DNA of 64,000 nucleotides from contig NZ_CP038439.1 of NCBI RefSeq assembly GCF_004683865.2, positions 417,501 through 481,500 on the forward strand, written 5' to 3'. The notes under the pieces were generated by a model. That model searched no databases. It saw only the letters and a program-made list of their open reading frames with translations, and was not told where the DNA came from. Shown one piece after another: positions 55,463-64,000 of this stretch (position 1 is the stretch's first letter; each line of letters starts with the position of its first letter). The translations under genes and the position numbers were made by a program. This DNA is from Paracoccus liaowanqingii (GTDB lineage: Bacteria; Pseudomonadota; Alphaproteobacteria; Rhodobacterales; Rhodobacteraceae).

Positions 55463-57303
55463 TCGGCGGCCTCTTCGGTGCCCAGGAACCCGCCCGACTG
55501 CCGCGTCCAGTAGCGCGCATAGCGCCCGCCGCGCGCCAGCAGGGCGTCGTGGCTGCCCTGCTCGACGATCTCGCCATCCTCGATGACCAGGATGCGGTCC
55601 AACTCGGCGATGGTGGACAGGCGGTGGGCGATGGCCAGCACGGTCTTGCCGCGCATGGCGCGGGTGAGGGCGTCCTGCACCTGCGCCTCGACCTCGCTGT
55701 CCAGGGCGCTGGTCGCCTCGTCCAGCACTAGGATCGGCGCGTCCTTGAGGAAGGCGCGGGCCAGCGCGATGCGCTGGCGCTGCCCGCCCGACAGCTTGAC
55801 CCCGCGTTCGCCCAGATGCGCGTCATAGCCGGTGCGGCCCGCGTAATCCTCCAGCCCCAGGATGAAGTCATGCGCCTCGGCGGCGGTCGCGGCGGCAACG
55901 ATCTCGGCCTCGGTCGCGTCGGGGCGGCCATAGAGGATGTTGTCCCGGGCCGAGCGGTTGAACATCGCGGTCTCCTGCGTGACCATGGCGATCTGGCGGC
56001 GCAGGCTTTCCTGCGTCACCGCGCGCAGGTCTCGCCCGTCGATGCGGATCGCGCCGTCCTCGACGTCGTAGAGCCGCAGAAGCAGTCCCACCAGGGTCGA
56101 CTTCCCGGCCCCCGAGGCGCCGACGATGCCGATCTTCTCGCCCGCCGCGATGGTGACGGTCATGTCGCGGATACCCCCCTCGTCCCGGCCATAGGCGAAG
56201 GCCACATGGTCGAACTCGATGCGGCCCTGCACGCGGGTCAGGGCCTCGGCATCCGGCGCGTCGGTCAGGTCATGGGGCGGGGACAGGGTCTTCATGCCGT
56301 CCTCGACCTCGCCGATGCTGCCCCACATGCCCATCAGGGCCATGCTGACCCATCCGGTCATCTGGGACAGCCGCATGGCGATGGCGCCCGAGGCCGCGAC
56401 ATCGCCCACCGACGCCGCGCCGTCGCGCCACAGCATGATCGAGCCGCCGACCAGGATCACCGGCAGGATGCCCGCCACGAACATCAGCGACAGGCGGAAC
56501 CAGGTGGAGACGACGCCGAAATCCAGCGCCCGTTCGCGGAACCCCGCCATCGCGCCAAGGGCGGCCTGATCCTCGTGATCGGCATGGGCGAACAGCTTGA
56601 CCGTCTTGATGTTGGTGATCGTGTCGACGACCTGCCCGGTGACATTGGCCCGGGCCGAGGCGCGCGCGCCCGATTTGGCCCGGATGCGCGGCAGGAAGAA
56701 GCGGATCAGGAAGCCATAGCTCGCCAGCCACGCGACCAGCGCCAGCGCCCCCCAGGCATCCACACCCAGCAAAAACACCGCCGAGCCGATGACAGAAGCC
56801 AGCGCGAAGGCCACCACGTTCACCATTTCCGACGCCACATCGGTGACCGCGCGGGCGGTCTGCATCTGCTTTTGCGCCAACCGCCCGGCGAAATCATTAT
56901 CGAAGAAGGTCACCGCATGGCCCATCGTCCAGCGATGCAGCCGCGACAGCACCAGGGGCAGGATGTTCGGCCCGATGATGACGTTGGAGCTGGCGGTGGA
57001 CAGGCCAAAGACCGCCGGACGGATCACCAGGAAGAAGCCCGCGAACAGCGCCACCAGCCCCCAGTTCTCGGCCCAGAAGGTGCCGGGCGGACTGCCCGCC
57101 ACCGCATCGACGACCAGCCCCAGCAGCAGCGCCGAGACGACATCCGCCATGCCGCCAAGCGCCGAGGCGAAGGCCGCGAAGCCCAGACCCGGCCATGCCC
57201 CCGACAGGCACCAGCGGAAGAAGGCCAGCAGGGTGGCGGGCGGCGCCCCGTTGGCGGGGCGGAAGGCGTCGACCATGCGGCCGAAGCGGGCGTGAAGGCT
57301 CAT
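55459..57303 (-). CDS. ABC transporter, fused permease/ATPase exporter
   Basis: Half-transporter exporter of about 614 residues with six predicted membrane helices and a nucleotide-binding domain: Walker A GASGAGKSTL (about residue 394), signature KLSGGQRQRIALARAF and Walker B ILVLDEATSALD, H-loop AIAHRLST. MsbA/multidrug-like group; substrate unknown. ATG 57303 overlaps the upstream cca stop as ATGA and the downstream rlmD-like start as ATGA. Being inside a housekeeping-like operon suggests constitutive expression. Confidence 0.9.
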   Translation of the reverse strand: MSLHARFGRMVDAFRPANGAPPATLLAFFRWCLSGAWPGLGFAAFASALGGMADVVSALLLGLVVDAVAGSPPGTFWAENWGLVALFAGFFLVIRPAVFGLSTASSNVIIGPNILPLVLSRLHRWTMGHAVTFFDNDFAGRLAQKQMQTARAVTDVASEMVNVVAFALASVIGSAVFLLGVDAWGALALVAWLASYGFLIRFFLPRIRAKSGARASARANVTGQVVDTITNIKTVKLFAHADHEDQAALGAMAGFRERALDFGVVSTWFRLSLMFVAGILPVILVGGSIMLWRDGAASVGDVAASGAIAMRLSQMTGWVSMALMGMWGSIGEVEDGMKTLSPPHDLTDAPDAEALTRVQGRIEFDHVAFAYGRDEGGIRDMTVTIAAGEKIGIVGASGAGKSTLVGLLLRLYDVEDGAIRIDGRDLRAVTQESLRRQIAMVTQETAMFNRSARDNILYGRPDATEAEIVAAATAAEAHDFILGLEDYAGRTGYDAHLGERGVKLSGGQRQRIALARAFLKDAPILVLDEATSALDSEVEAQVQDALTRAMRGKTVLAIAHRLSTIAELDRILVIEDGEIVEQGSHDALLARGGRYARYWTRQSGGFLGTEEAAE

Positions 57304-58457
57304 GTCGGGTCCTCTTCGGCCAGACCCGCCGCGTCGATCAGGGCGGGGGCGGGCAGGGTGAAGCCCGAGGCGATCCAGGCGGCCTCGGCGGCCTTCAGCG
57401 CGCGGCCCAAGGCCGGACCCTCCAGCGGGGCCAGGTCGGCGGCGGCAATGGGCATCGGGATCTCGGTGGCGGCGGCGATGCGCGCGGACAGGTCGGGGGG
57501 CAGGGAGTGGCCTTGCGCCGCCCTCAGCACGGCATGGTCGGCGGCGGCCTCGGGGGACAGGCGGAAGGCGGCCTCGTCCAGCGACCAGCCCTTGGCGCTG
57601 GCCTGATGCAGCGCGGACAGGGCGCGCGCCTCGGCCCGCGACAGGCGCAGGTCGGGGGCGGGACCTGTGGGGCACAGGGCCGCCAGACGGCGCAGCCAGC
57701 CGCCCGGCGCGGGCTCGGCGGCCAGCAGGGCGTCCAGCGCCGCGGGATCGGCGCCGGGCAGCACCAGATCCAGCACCCCGGTCTGCGCCATCAGCGCCAC
57801 CGCCGGGCCGGGATCGGGGGCGGCCAGCAGCTTCTTCGTCTCGGCCCCGATGCGCTCGCGGGCGATGCGGGCCAGTCCGTCGCGATGGGCGGCGCAGGCG
57901 GCGACGGCGGCGGGATCGGCCTGCCGGCCATAGCGCGCGAAGAAGCGGAAGAAGCGCAGGAGGCGCAGGTAATCCTCGGCAATGCGGGCATTGGGATCGC
58001 CCACGAAGCGCAGATGCCGCGCCGCCAGATCGGGCAGCCCGCCCACCGGGTCGATCACCTGCCCCGAAGCGTCGGCATAGAGTGCGTTCATGGTGAAATC
58101 GCGCCGCGCCGCATCCTCGGCCAGGTCGGTCGAGAAGGCGACGGTGGCGTGGCGGCCATCGGTCTCGACATCGCGGCGGAAGGTCGTGACCTCGAAGCCA
58201 CGGCCATCCGCGACCAGCGTCACGGTGCCATGGTCGATCCCCGTGGGCACGGCCCGCAGCCCCGCCGCATGGGCCAGGGCCTGCACGCGGTCGGGCGTCG
58301 CGTCGGTGGCGATGTCGATATCGTCCACCGGCTCGCCCAGCAGGGCGTTGCGGACCACGCCGCCGACCAGCCAGGCACCGTCGCCCTGCGCCTGCAGGGC
58401 GTCCAGCACGCGCTGCAGGGCTGGGTCCTGCAGGATCTGAGGGGGCAGCTGGGTCAT
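57300..58457 (-). CDS. cca: CCA tRNA nucleotidyltransferase
   Basis: Adds or repairs the 3'-CCA of tRNA. 385 residues of class II polymerase-beta fold: WLVGGVVRNALLGEPVDDID with the GG and DxD metal site (Asp about 45-47), ARRDFTMNALYAD, and RIAEDYLRLLRFFRFFARYG. ATG 58457. The C-terminal part is Ala/Leu-rich helical. Overlaps the NUDIX gene (ATGA) and the ABC gene (ATGA). Confidence 0.94.
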   Translation of the reverse strand: MTQLPPQILQDPALQRVLDALQAQGDGAWLVGGVVRNALLGEPVDDIDIATDATPDRVQALAHAAGLRAVPTGIDHGTVTLVADGRGFEVTTFRRDVETDGRHATVAFSTDLAEDAARRDFTMNALYADASGQVIDPVGGLPDLAARHLRFVGDPNARIAEDYLRLLRFFRFFARYGRQADPAAVAACAAHRDGLARIARERIGAETKKLLAAPDPGPAVALMAQTGVLDLVLPGADPAALDALLAAEPAPGGWLRRLAALCPTGPAPDLRLSRAEARALSALHQASAKGWSLDEAAFRLSPEAAADHAVLRAAQGHSLPPDLSARIAAATEIPMPIAAADLAPLEGPALGRALKAAEAAWIASGFTLPAPALIDAAGLAEEDPT

Positions 58458-59044
58458 GGCGCCAGCCTGCGGGCCAGCCCTAGAAGGATGCGCGCGGTCG
58501 CCCCCCAGAGGTAATAGGGGCCAAAGGGCGCCGCGTGATAGCTGCGCCAGCCGCCCCGCCAGCGCCGCCGCTCGATCCGGTAGCGCGCGGGGTCGGCGAT
58601 GTGGTCGAAGGGCAGGGTGAAGACCTCCTGCACCTCGCCCGCCTCGGGGACGGGGGTGAAGGGGCCGCGGATCACCGCCAGCACCGGGGTGACGGCAAAG
58701 CCGGTGACGGTGCGATGGGGCGGCAGGGTGCCAAGGATGCGCACCTGCGCGGGGTCCAGCCCCACCTCCTCGCGCGCCTCGCGCAGGGCGGCGGCGATGG
58801 CGTCGGCGTCGCCCGGATCGACCTTGCCGCCGGGCAGGGCGATCTGGCCCGGATGGTGGCGCAGCCCCGAGGCGCGCTTGGTCAGTACCAGCCGCCCGTC
58901 ACCCTCGTGAAAGGCCGCCAGGACGCCCGCCGCGCGCAGGGGTGCTTCGGGCGGTGCGACGTCCGGGTTCAGGTCGTAATCCGAACTGGGCCCTGTCGGC
59001 GCCCGCAATGCATCCGTCAGGCGGCGTTCGGACCAGATCGTCAC
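58454..59044 (-). CDS. NUDIX hydrolase, coenzyme A pyrophosphatase type
   Basis: 196 residues with the NuCoA motif LTKRASGLRHHPGQIALPGG followed by the Nudix box GGKVDPGDADAIAAALREAR then EEVGL; this combination marks CoA or acyl-CoA pyrophosphatases (NudL-like). GTG 59044 is the start and overlaps the hslO stop as GTGA. C-terminal PFGPYYLWGATARILLGLAR is also family-typical. Overlaps cca. Confidence 0.92.
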   Translation of the reverse strand: MTIWSERRLTDALRAPTGPSSDYDLNPDVAPPEAPLRAAGVLAAFHEGDGRLVLTKRASGLRHHPGQIALPGGKVDPGDADAIAAALREAREEVGLDPAQVRILGTLPPHRTVTGFAVTPVLAVIRGPFTPVPEAGEVQEVFTLPFDHIADPARYRIERRRWRGGWRSYHAAPFGPYYLWGATARILLGLARRLAP

Positions 59045-60063
59045 TCGGCCGCCTTGTCGCTGCCCGAAATCGGGTTGCCCTCGGCGTCGATCACCGCCTC
59101 GAAGCCCAGGCTTTGCGGATCGAACTCGTAATGCGCCCCGCAGAACTGGCAGTCGGCGGTCACGATCCCCTCGGGCGTGGTCATGTGGCCGATATCCTTG
59201 GCCGAATAGATGGCCAGCGTGTCGCGCACCCGGTCGGCGGTGCAGGAACAGCCGAACTCGACCCGGTGCGCGTCGAAGACGCGCGGGGTCTCCTCGTGGA
59301 AGAGGCGCAGCAGCAGGTCGGTCGGGCCGACGGTGGGGCCGATCAGCTCCAGCGTCTCGACCGTGTCCAAGAGGATGTTGGCGCGGTTCCAGTCCTCGGA
59401 TTCGACGCCCTGCAGGATGTCGGCGGCGGCGATCAGGCCATCCTCGCCGGTGCCGCCCTCGGTGGGCGAGACGGGCTGCGCGGGCAGGGTCTGCAGCATG
59501 ATGCCGCCCGCCCGCCACAGGGCCGGCTGGCCCGCGACGCGCGACAGGCCCGAGGCCAGCTGGAACCGGGTCGGCAGCTGTTCGGATTGCGCGAAATAGG
59601 TCTGCGCACAGGCCGACAGCGTGCCCCCGGTCAGCGGCGTGATGCCCTGATAGGGGGTGCTGCCCGGACCCTGGTCGATCAGGATGGCGAAATAGCCGTC
59701 GCCGATCTGCTCGAAGGGCGGGCGCGCGTCCAGCCGGTCCGCGTCGAAGCTGGCCCAGGCCCGGATGCGGGCGGGCTTGTCCTCGCCCTCGGGCGCGAAA
59801 TAATCGGCGGCGATGGTGCGGATCGCGCCGTTCCCGCGCACCTGCAGGCTGAGCTTCCAGCGCAGCTTGACGGTCGGGCCGATCAGCGCGGTCAGCAGCG
59901 CGATCTCGGCCACCAGCGCGCTGACGGCGGGGGGATAGTCGTGGCGCGACAGCACATGGTCCAGCACCCCGTCCAGACGCACCACCCGGCCGCGGATGGC
60001 CGAGCGGTCAAGCTGGAAGGGAAGGACCGTGTCGTCCCAGGCTATCTGGTTGATCTTGCTCAT
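59041..60063 (-). CDS. hslO: Hsp33 redox chaperone
   Basis: Redox-switched holding chaperone activated by oxidation and heat. 340 residues: C-terminal zinc switch with VEFGCSCTADRV and TADCQFCGAHYEF (CxC and CxxC), which release zinc on oxidation. N-terminal substrate part includes GPTVKLRWKLSLQVRGNGAI. ATG 60063 has AAGGA about 6 bases upstream; ATG 60066 is 3 bp earlier. First gene of a five-gene overlap chain to rlmD-like. Confidence 0.95.
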   Translation of the reverse strand: MSKINQIAWDDTVLPFQLDRSAIRGRVVRLDGVLDHVLSRHDYPPAVSALVAEIALLTALIGPTVKLRWKLSLQVRGNGAIRTIAADYFAPEGEDKPARIRAWASFDADRLDARPPFEQIGDGYFAILIDQGPGSTPYQGITPLTGGTLSACAQTYFAQSEQLPTRFQLASGLSRVAGQPALWRAGGIMLQTLPAQPVSPTEGGTGEDGLIAAADILQGVESEDWNRANILLDTVETLELIGPTVGPTDLLLRLFHEETPRVFDAHRVEFGCSCTADRVRDTLAIYSAKDIGHMTTPEGIVTADCQFCGAHYEFDPQSLGFEAVIDAEGNPISGSDKAAE

Positions 60064-60219
60064 CATCGATCCTTGAAATGGCAGCGGCACCGCCGTGGCG
60101 GGCCCGGTTGCGCCCAATATAGGGCATTTGTCGGCGATCCCAAGGGGGCCCGGTCGCGCGCGGCTTTCCCGCGCCGCCCGGCCGGGGTATCAGGGGGCGG
60201 CAGACAGACAGGTGGACCC

Positions 60220-60663
60220 ATGACCCCGCGCTACGGACAACCGCCCCAGGCCGGGCAGCCCTATCGCCGCCGGCCCGGCGCCTATGCGATCCTGTGGCGC
60301 GAGGGGCGGCTGCTGCTGACGCATCAGCAGGCGCCCACGCCCGAATTCCAGCTGCCCGGCGGCGGGATCGATCCCGGAGAGCATGCGCTGGCCGCCCTGC
60401 ACCGCGAGGTCGCCGAAGAGACCGGCTGGATCATCGGCGGCGCGCGGCACCTGTCCAGCTATCGCCGGTTCTGCTTCATGCCCGACTATGACATGCATGC
60501 CGAGAAGCGCTGCCAGATCTGGCTGGCCCGCCCGATCCGGCGCCTGTCCGCCCCGACGGAAGCCGGCCACAGCGCGCATTGGATGACGCCCGACCGGGCG
60601 ATGGCGGCGCTGGCCGATCCGGGGTCGCGCGCGGTGCTGCGGGCCTTTTTGGCGCGGCGCTAG
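60220..60663 (+). CDS. NUDIX hydrolase
   Basis: 147 residues with a complete Nudix box GGGIDPGEHALAALHREVAE then ETGW near residue 46. RRRPGAYAILWREGRLLLTH precedes it. Probably a dinucleoside-polyphosphate or NTP hydrolase, specificity unknown. ATG 60220. Its TAG and the TAG of the convergent phosphatase gene share the CTAG at 60660-60663. Confidence 0.85.
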   Translation: MTPRYGQPPQAGQPYRRRPGAYAILWREGRLLLTHQQAPTPEFQLPGGGIDPGEHALAALHREVAEETGWIIGGARHLSSYRRFCFMPDYDMHAEKRCQIWLARPIRRLSAPTEAGHSAHWMTPDRAMAALADPGSRAVLRAFLARR

Positions 60664-61949
60664 GGGACGCCGTCCAGCCGGATCACCCGGCCCGTGGCGT
60701 GAAACTCCACCATCAGCGCCGACATGTCGTCCTGGCGTTCGCCCCGGCAGAATTCCGACACCGACCAGGTCATCGATTCCAGGAAGGCGTGCCCGTGCAG
60801 CATGGCATTGGTTCGCATCACCGCATCCAGCCCCTCGGCGCCCAGCTGCTGGCCGTCCGGGGTCGCGGCCTCGGTGATCCCATCCGAGGTGATCAGCAGC
60901 CGGTCGCCGGGATGCAGCGTCACCTCGATCTCGTCGAACAGCGGATGCTCGAACAGGCCGATGGGCATGCCGCCCCGGCCCAGATGCGTGATCGTGCCGT
61001 CGGCCCGCTGCACCGAGGGATGGGGATGGCCCGCCTGGACCATCCGGACCTGCCCCGTCAGCCGGTCCAGCTCGCCATAGATCATCGTGAAATAGGTGTC
61101 GGTGCTCATCTCCTCCAGCATCATGGCATTGAAGAAATGCGCCAGCCCCGCAGGCCCCGCGCCCCCGGACGGACCCTGCGCGCCGCGCTGCGCGATGTTG
61201 GTGTCGGCGGAGGCCGACAGATGCACCGACAGCTGCGCGGTCAGCAGCGCCGCCGTCACCCCGTGCCCCGACACGTCCAGCGCGAAGAGGCCGAGCCGGT
61301 CGGCCCCGATGGGAAAGAAGCCCACCAGATCGCCCCCGATATGGCCCGCCGGGCGCAGCAGCAGGCTGATCTGGAACGGGCCGAACTGACCCGAGCGGTC
61401 GCGCACCAGCCCCTGCTGCAGCTTGCGCGCCTCGCACAGGTCGCGGTCCATCACGGCCTGCGCATCCGACAGCTGCAACAGCGCCTTGCGCAGATGGGCA
61501 TTGGTGTCCTGCAACTCCTCCTGGATGCGCAGGATGCGCTCGCAGGCCGATAGGCGCGCCAGCAGGTCCTGCGCGATCACGGGCTTGGTCAGGAAATCGT
61601 CGACCCCGGCCTCCAGCCCGGCGCTGATGGCCTGCGCGGCAGTGTCGGTGGTCTGCAGCAGCACATAGCCGTAATTGCTGCGCGGCAGCAGCCGGAAGGC
61701 CGTGCAGAACTCCAGCCCCGACATGTCGGTCATCGCCCAGTCCGTCAGCACCAGGTCGGGCGACAGGCGCCTGCACAGATCCAGCGCCTCGGCGCCCGAG
61801 GCGGCCTCGATCACCTCGTAGCCGCCCATCTTCAACAGGCCGCCCAGCACCCGCCGCCAGGCCGCGCTGTCATCGACCAGCAGCACGAGGCGGCGGGGCC
61901 GGGGCCGGGGCGGGCCCGGGGCGAGCTGGGGGAGATTCGCGACTGTCAT
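60660..61949 (-). CDS. Response regulator fused to PP2C-type (SpoIIE) phosphatase
   Basis: 429 residues: receiver domain at about 20-135 (LVLLVDDSAAW, phosphoacceptor Asp in DLVLTDWAMTDMSG, TKPV switch Lys), a helical linker (LQDTNAHLRKALLQLSDAQA), and a SpoIIE-type Ser/Thr phosphatase with GGDLVGFF, ALDVSGHGVTAALL, ITSDGITEA and QDDMSALMVEF. Typically such proteins dephosphorylate an anti-sigma antagonist. It is divergent from the HPt-like gene (123 bp). Cognate kinase not in view. Confidence 0.9.
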   Translation of the reverse strand: MTVANLPQLAPGPPRPRPRRLVLLVDDSAAWRRVLGGLLKMGGYEVIEAASGAEALDLCRRLSPDLVLTDWAMTDMSGLEFCTAFRLLPRSNYGYVLLQTTDTAAQAISAGLEAGVDDFLTKPVIAQDLLARLSACERILRIQEELQDTNAHLRKALLQLSDAQAVMDRDLCEARKLQQGLVRDRSGQFGPFQISLLLRPAGHIGGDLVGFFPIGADRLGLFALDVSGHGVTAALLTAQLSVHLSASADTNIAQRGAQGPSGGAGPAGLAHFFNAMMLEEMSTDTYFTMIYGELDRLTGQVRMVQAGHPHPSVQRADGTITHLGRGGMPIGLFEHPLFDEIEVTLHPGDRLLITSDGITEAATPDGQQLGAEGLDAVMRTNAMLHGHAFLESMTWSVSEFCRGERQDDMSALMVEFHATGRVIRLDGVP

Positions 61950-62072
61950 GGACAGCTATCTAGCGGGGCACCGGTAAAATCGCGGTTAAGACGCCCGCCG
62001 CGCCCGGATTAAACATTTGGCAAGTCCGCGGGGCTAGAACGGGAACAGGGATGATTCGAAAGGCGACGGCAC

Positions 62073-62432
62073 ATGATCGACTGGAAGCAGGTCACCGATC
62101 TGCGCGACAAGGTGGGCCCGGATCGGCTGGTCGTCATCCTGGACATGGCGCTTCTGGACATCGAGATGCGGCTGCGGGGGCTGGATGCCCGCCCGCAGGA
62201 CCTGGCGCGGGAGCTGCCGATCCTGCGCCGCGCCGCAGCCGAGATGGGGTTTTCGAACTGCACGGCGCTGTGCCGCAAGGCCGAGGAGCAGCTGGCCCGG
62301 CAGGGTCACCTGGATCTGGGCACGGCGGCGCTGAAGGCCAGCTTCGGCCATACCCGCCAGATCTTCCTGCGCGACCTGCCGCAGGTGATGGCCAAGATGC
62401 CCTCGGGCAGCGGGCCGCCCCGGCCCCCGTGA
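62073..62432 (+). CDS. HPt-like helical protein lacking the phospho-His
   Basis: 119 residues, all-helical pattern. The segment ELPILRRAAAEMGFSNCTAL followed by CRKAEEQ aligns with the HPt motif AHxLKGAAANxGxxxLxxLC, but the position of the phosphorylated His is Pro. RLVVILDMALLDIEMRLRGL and LKASFGHTRQIFLRDL flank it. Fold assignment is from motif only. Proximity to a REC-PP2C gene supports a signalling role, as a docking or inhibitor protein. ATG 62073. Confidence 0.6.
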   Translation: MIDWKQVTDLRDKVGPDRLVVILDMALLDIEMRLRGLDARPQDLARELPILRRAAAEMGFSNCTALCRKAEEQLARQGHLDLGTAALKASFGHTRQIFLRDLPQVMAKMPSGSGPPRPP

Positions 62433-62453
62433 GCCCGGCCCCCGCGAGGGGGG

Positions 62454-63695
62454 TCAGACCAGCAGTTCGGACAGGATCCCGTCATTCGTGATGTCGCGAT
62501 AGGCAAAGCCCGACCCGTCCAGCCGCGCCATCAGCGCCGTCAGGTTGGCCGGGGCCGAGGTCTCGATCCCGATCAGCACCGAGCCGAAGTTGCGGGCCGA
62601 TTTCTTGAGATATTCGAACCGCGCGATGTCGTCCTGCGGGCCCAGCAGGTCCAGGAAGTCGCGCAGGGCGCCGGGGCGCTGCGGCATGCGCAGCACGAAG
62701 TATTTCTTCAGCCCCTGGAAGCGCTGCGCGCGTTCCTTGACCTCGGGCAGGCGCTCGAAGTCGAAATTGCCGCCCGAGCAGACCGCGACCACCGTCTTGC
62801 CCGACAGATCGCCCAGATCGCCCAGCACATCCAGCGCCAGCGCGCCCGCGGGCTCCAGCACGATGCCTTCGGTGTTGAGCATCTCCAGCATGGTGCAGCA
62901 GATCCGGTCCTCGGGCGACAGGTGCACGTCCGAGGGGGCGAAGCGCGCCAGCGCCTCGAAGGGCAGCGCGCCGATGCGCGCCACCGCCGCGCCGTCGACG
63001 AAGCTGTCCACGCGGGGCAGGGCCACCGGCCCGCCCGCTTGCAGCGCGGCCTTCAGGCTGGCCCCGCCCAGGGGTTCGGCGAAGGCAAAGCGCGTGGCGG
63101 TCGCCTCGGTCTGCAGATAGCGGGTGACGCCGGCCGACAGCCCGCCCCCGCCCACCGGCAGCACGACCAGATCGGGCGCGCGGCCCAGCTGCGCCAGCAT
63201 CTCGAGCGCCACGGTCGCCTGCCCCTCGATCACGTCGGGCGCGTCGAAGGGCGACAGGAACTGCGCGCCCTGCTGGCTGCAGAACTCCTGGGCGGCGGCC
63301 AGCGTCTGGTCGAAATAGTCGCCGGTCAGCACGATCTGGACCGCGTCGCCGCCGAACATCCGGGTCTTGTCGATCTTCTGCCCCGGCGTGGTCACGGGCA
63401 TGAAGATCGTGCCGCGCGCGCCGAAGTGGCGGCAGGCATAGGCCACGCCCTGCGCATGGTTGCCGGCGCTGGCGCAGACGAAATGGCCCGGCGCCCCCGG
63501 CATCACCCGCTTGCGCATCGCGTTGAACGCGCCGCGCAGCTTGTAGCTGCGCACCGGCGTCAGATCCTCGCGCTTGAGCCAGATCTCGGCGCCGAATTTC
63601 GCCGACAGATGGTCGTTGCGCTGCAGGGGCGTGGGCTCGAACAGGTCGCGAAGCGCGGCCTCGGCGCGGGCGACGGAGGCGACAAAGTTTTCCAT
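62454..63695 (-). CDS. ilvA: Threonine ammonia-lyase
   Basis: Converts threonine to 2-oxobutyrate for isoleucine. 413 residues: PLP Lys in LTPVRSYKLRGAFNAMRK (about residue 52), CASAGNHAQGVA, PVGGGGLSAG phosphate loop, and one C-terminal ACT-like domain of about 80 residues (KKYFVLRMPQRPGALRDFLD). The short single-domain regulatory end marks the TIGR02079-like class. ATG 63695 upstream of which no gene is seen on this strand until the partial one. Confidence 0.94.
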   Translation of the reverse strand: MENFVASVARAEAALRDLFEPTPLQRNDHLSAKFGAEIWLKREDLTPVRSYKLRGAFNAMRKRVMPGAPGHFVCASAGNHAQGVAYACRHFGARGTIFMPVTTPGQKIDKTRMFGGDAVQIVLTGDYFDQTLAAAQEFCSQQGAQFLSPFDAPDVIEGQATVALEMLAQLGRAPDLVVLPVGGGGLSAGVTRYLQTEATATRFAFAEPLGGASLKAALQAGGPVALPRVDSFVDGAAVARIGALPFEALARFAPSDVHLSPEDRICCTMLEMLNTEGIVLEPAGALALDVLGDLGDLSGKTVVAVCSGGNFDFERLPEVKERAQRFQGLKKYFVLRMPQRPGALRDFLDLLGPQDDIARFEYLKKSARNFGSVLIGIETSAPANLTALMARLDGSGFAYRDITNDGILSELLV

Positions 63696-63734
63696 CCCCG
63701 CGGCATGCCGCGAAAGCGCGCGTTTGGCAAGGGA

Positions 63735-64000
63735 TCAGCGCAGCGCGCGCCCTTCGACGAAATGACCCCAGAGGGTCGTCATCAGCGACAGCGCGATCAG
63801 CGCGCCGACCCATGACAGCACCGCATGGACGAGGACCGCCAACGTGAGGGAGGCCGTCGCCACCAGTCCGGTGACGTTCGGCAGCAGGGTCTGCGCGCCT
63901 GTCATCACGAGGCCGAGAAGCAGGAAGGTCCGTGCCCGGCCTTTCGTCGCCGCCCATGCCGCCCCCCAGGGCCGGGAATGACGGAGCGCCGCGCCTGGCA
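63735..64000 (-). CDS. Partial hypothetical membrane protein, 5' end outside the window
   Basis: The frame is open from the right edge to a TGA at 63737-63735. The visible part reads WAATKGRARTFLLLGLVMTG, then two hydrophobic stretches (about TGLVATASLTLAVLVHAVLS and LIALSLMTTLWGHF), ending VEGRALR. Two predicted membrane segments suggest a small integral protein. I do not recognise the family. It is 39 bp upstream of the ilvA start on the same strand. Confidence 0.5.
   Translation of the reverse strand, partial: PGAALRHSRPWGAAWAATKGRARTFLLLGLVMTGAQTLLPNVTGLVATASLTLAVLVHAVLSWVGALIALSLMTTLWGHFVEGRALR

Overview
The window is high-GC chromosomal DNA from an alphaproteobacterium of the Rhodobacteraceae, most likely Paracoccus or a close relative. 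The evidence is the phbA-phbB polyhydroxybutyrate pair, a separate argJ, three deformylase-type genes next to fmt, an argH-small lipoprotein-lysA-DUF4175 cluster, an NDUFAF5-like protein next to hemH, and ubiG with a long-chain prenyl diphosphate synthase for ubiquinone. It is almost entirely core chromosome. I see no insertion sequence, prophage, integrase, CRISPR array, rRNA or tRNA gene.

Layout. 1-3.6 kb: 3' part of rnr, a short-chain fatty acid transporter and repeat copy A. 3.7-8.3 kb: a type I secretion ABC/HlyD pair facing the phospholipid-retrograde genes mlaA-mlaC. 8.3-12.5 kb: a bifunctional class A PBP and the ammonium transporter amtB. 12.5-14.8 kb: polyprenyl diphosphate synthase, a DUF2007 protein, a TrmN6-like methyltransferase and a DUF465 protein. 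14.8-17.8 kb: phbB, phbA and an EAL phosphodiesterase. 17.9-25.4 kb: tag, a TlpA-like thioredoxin, argH, an LptM-like lipoprotein, lysA, a DUF4175 membrane protein and a zinc-ribbon protein. 25.5-28 kb: ftsE-ftsX-plsC. 28-34.6 kb: a DUF1127-like protein, accA, a MalY/PatB aminotransferase, three peptide deformylase-type genes, fmt and a sulfotransferase-like gene. 34.8-40.5 kb: secA facing a parvulin PPIase-argJ-mutT operon, then a 42-residue protein. 40.7-46.3 kb: the rimP-nusA-ylxR-infB operon behind an attenuator-like leader. 46.4-52.2 kb: tspO, proline iminopeptidase, ubiG, MarR, grxC, ComF, NDUFAF5-like and hemH. 52.2-54.2 kb: two L,D-transpeptidases and a CAP-domain lipoprotein. 54.2-60.1 kb: hslO-NUDIX-cca-ABC exporter-rlmD-like, joined by four stop/start overlaps. 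60.2-64 kb: a NUDIX gene, a REC-PP2C phosphatase, an HPt-like protein, ilvA and a truncated membrane protein.

How the genes relate. Many neighbours overlap as ATGA, GTGA or TTGA, so translational coupling is common. Translation start chemistry (def, fmt, infB), ribosome maturation (rimP, rlmD-like) and transcription elongation (nusA) are well represented, as are the cell envelope (PBP, LdtS, Mla, FtsEX, PlsC, SecA) and arginine/lysine/threonine metabolism.

The most interesting structures are non-coding or degenerate. They are two arrays of 11-bp units placed just past the stop codons of unrelated genes; a composite GC-hairpin/GAGGATATTT repeat, one copy of which appears to supply the ribosome binding site and start codon of a gene; a terminator hairpin directly in front of rimP; a deformylase paralogue that has lost its metal Cys and catalytic Glu; an HPt-like protein without the phosphoacceptor His; and an NDUFAF5 homologue without a recognisable SAM-binding glycine loop. 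Functional statements are by recognition of family motifs; no search was run.
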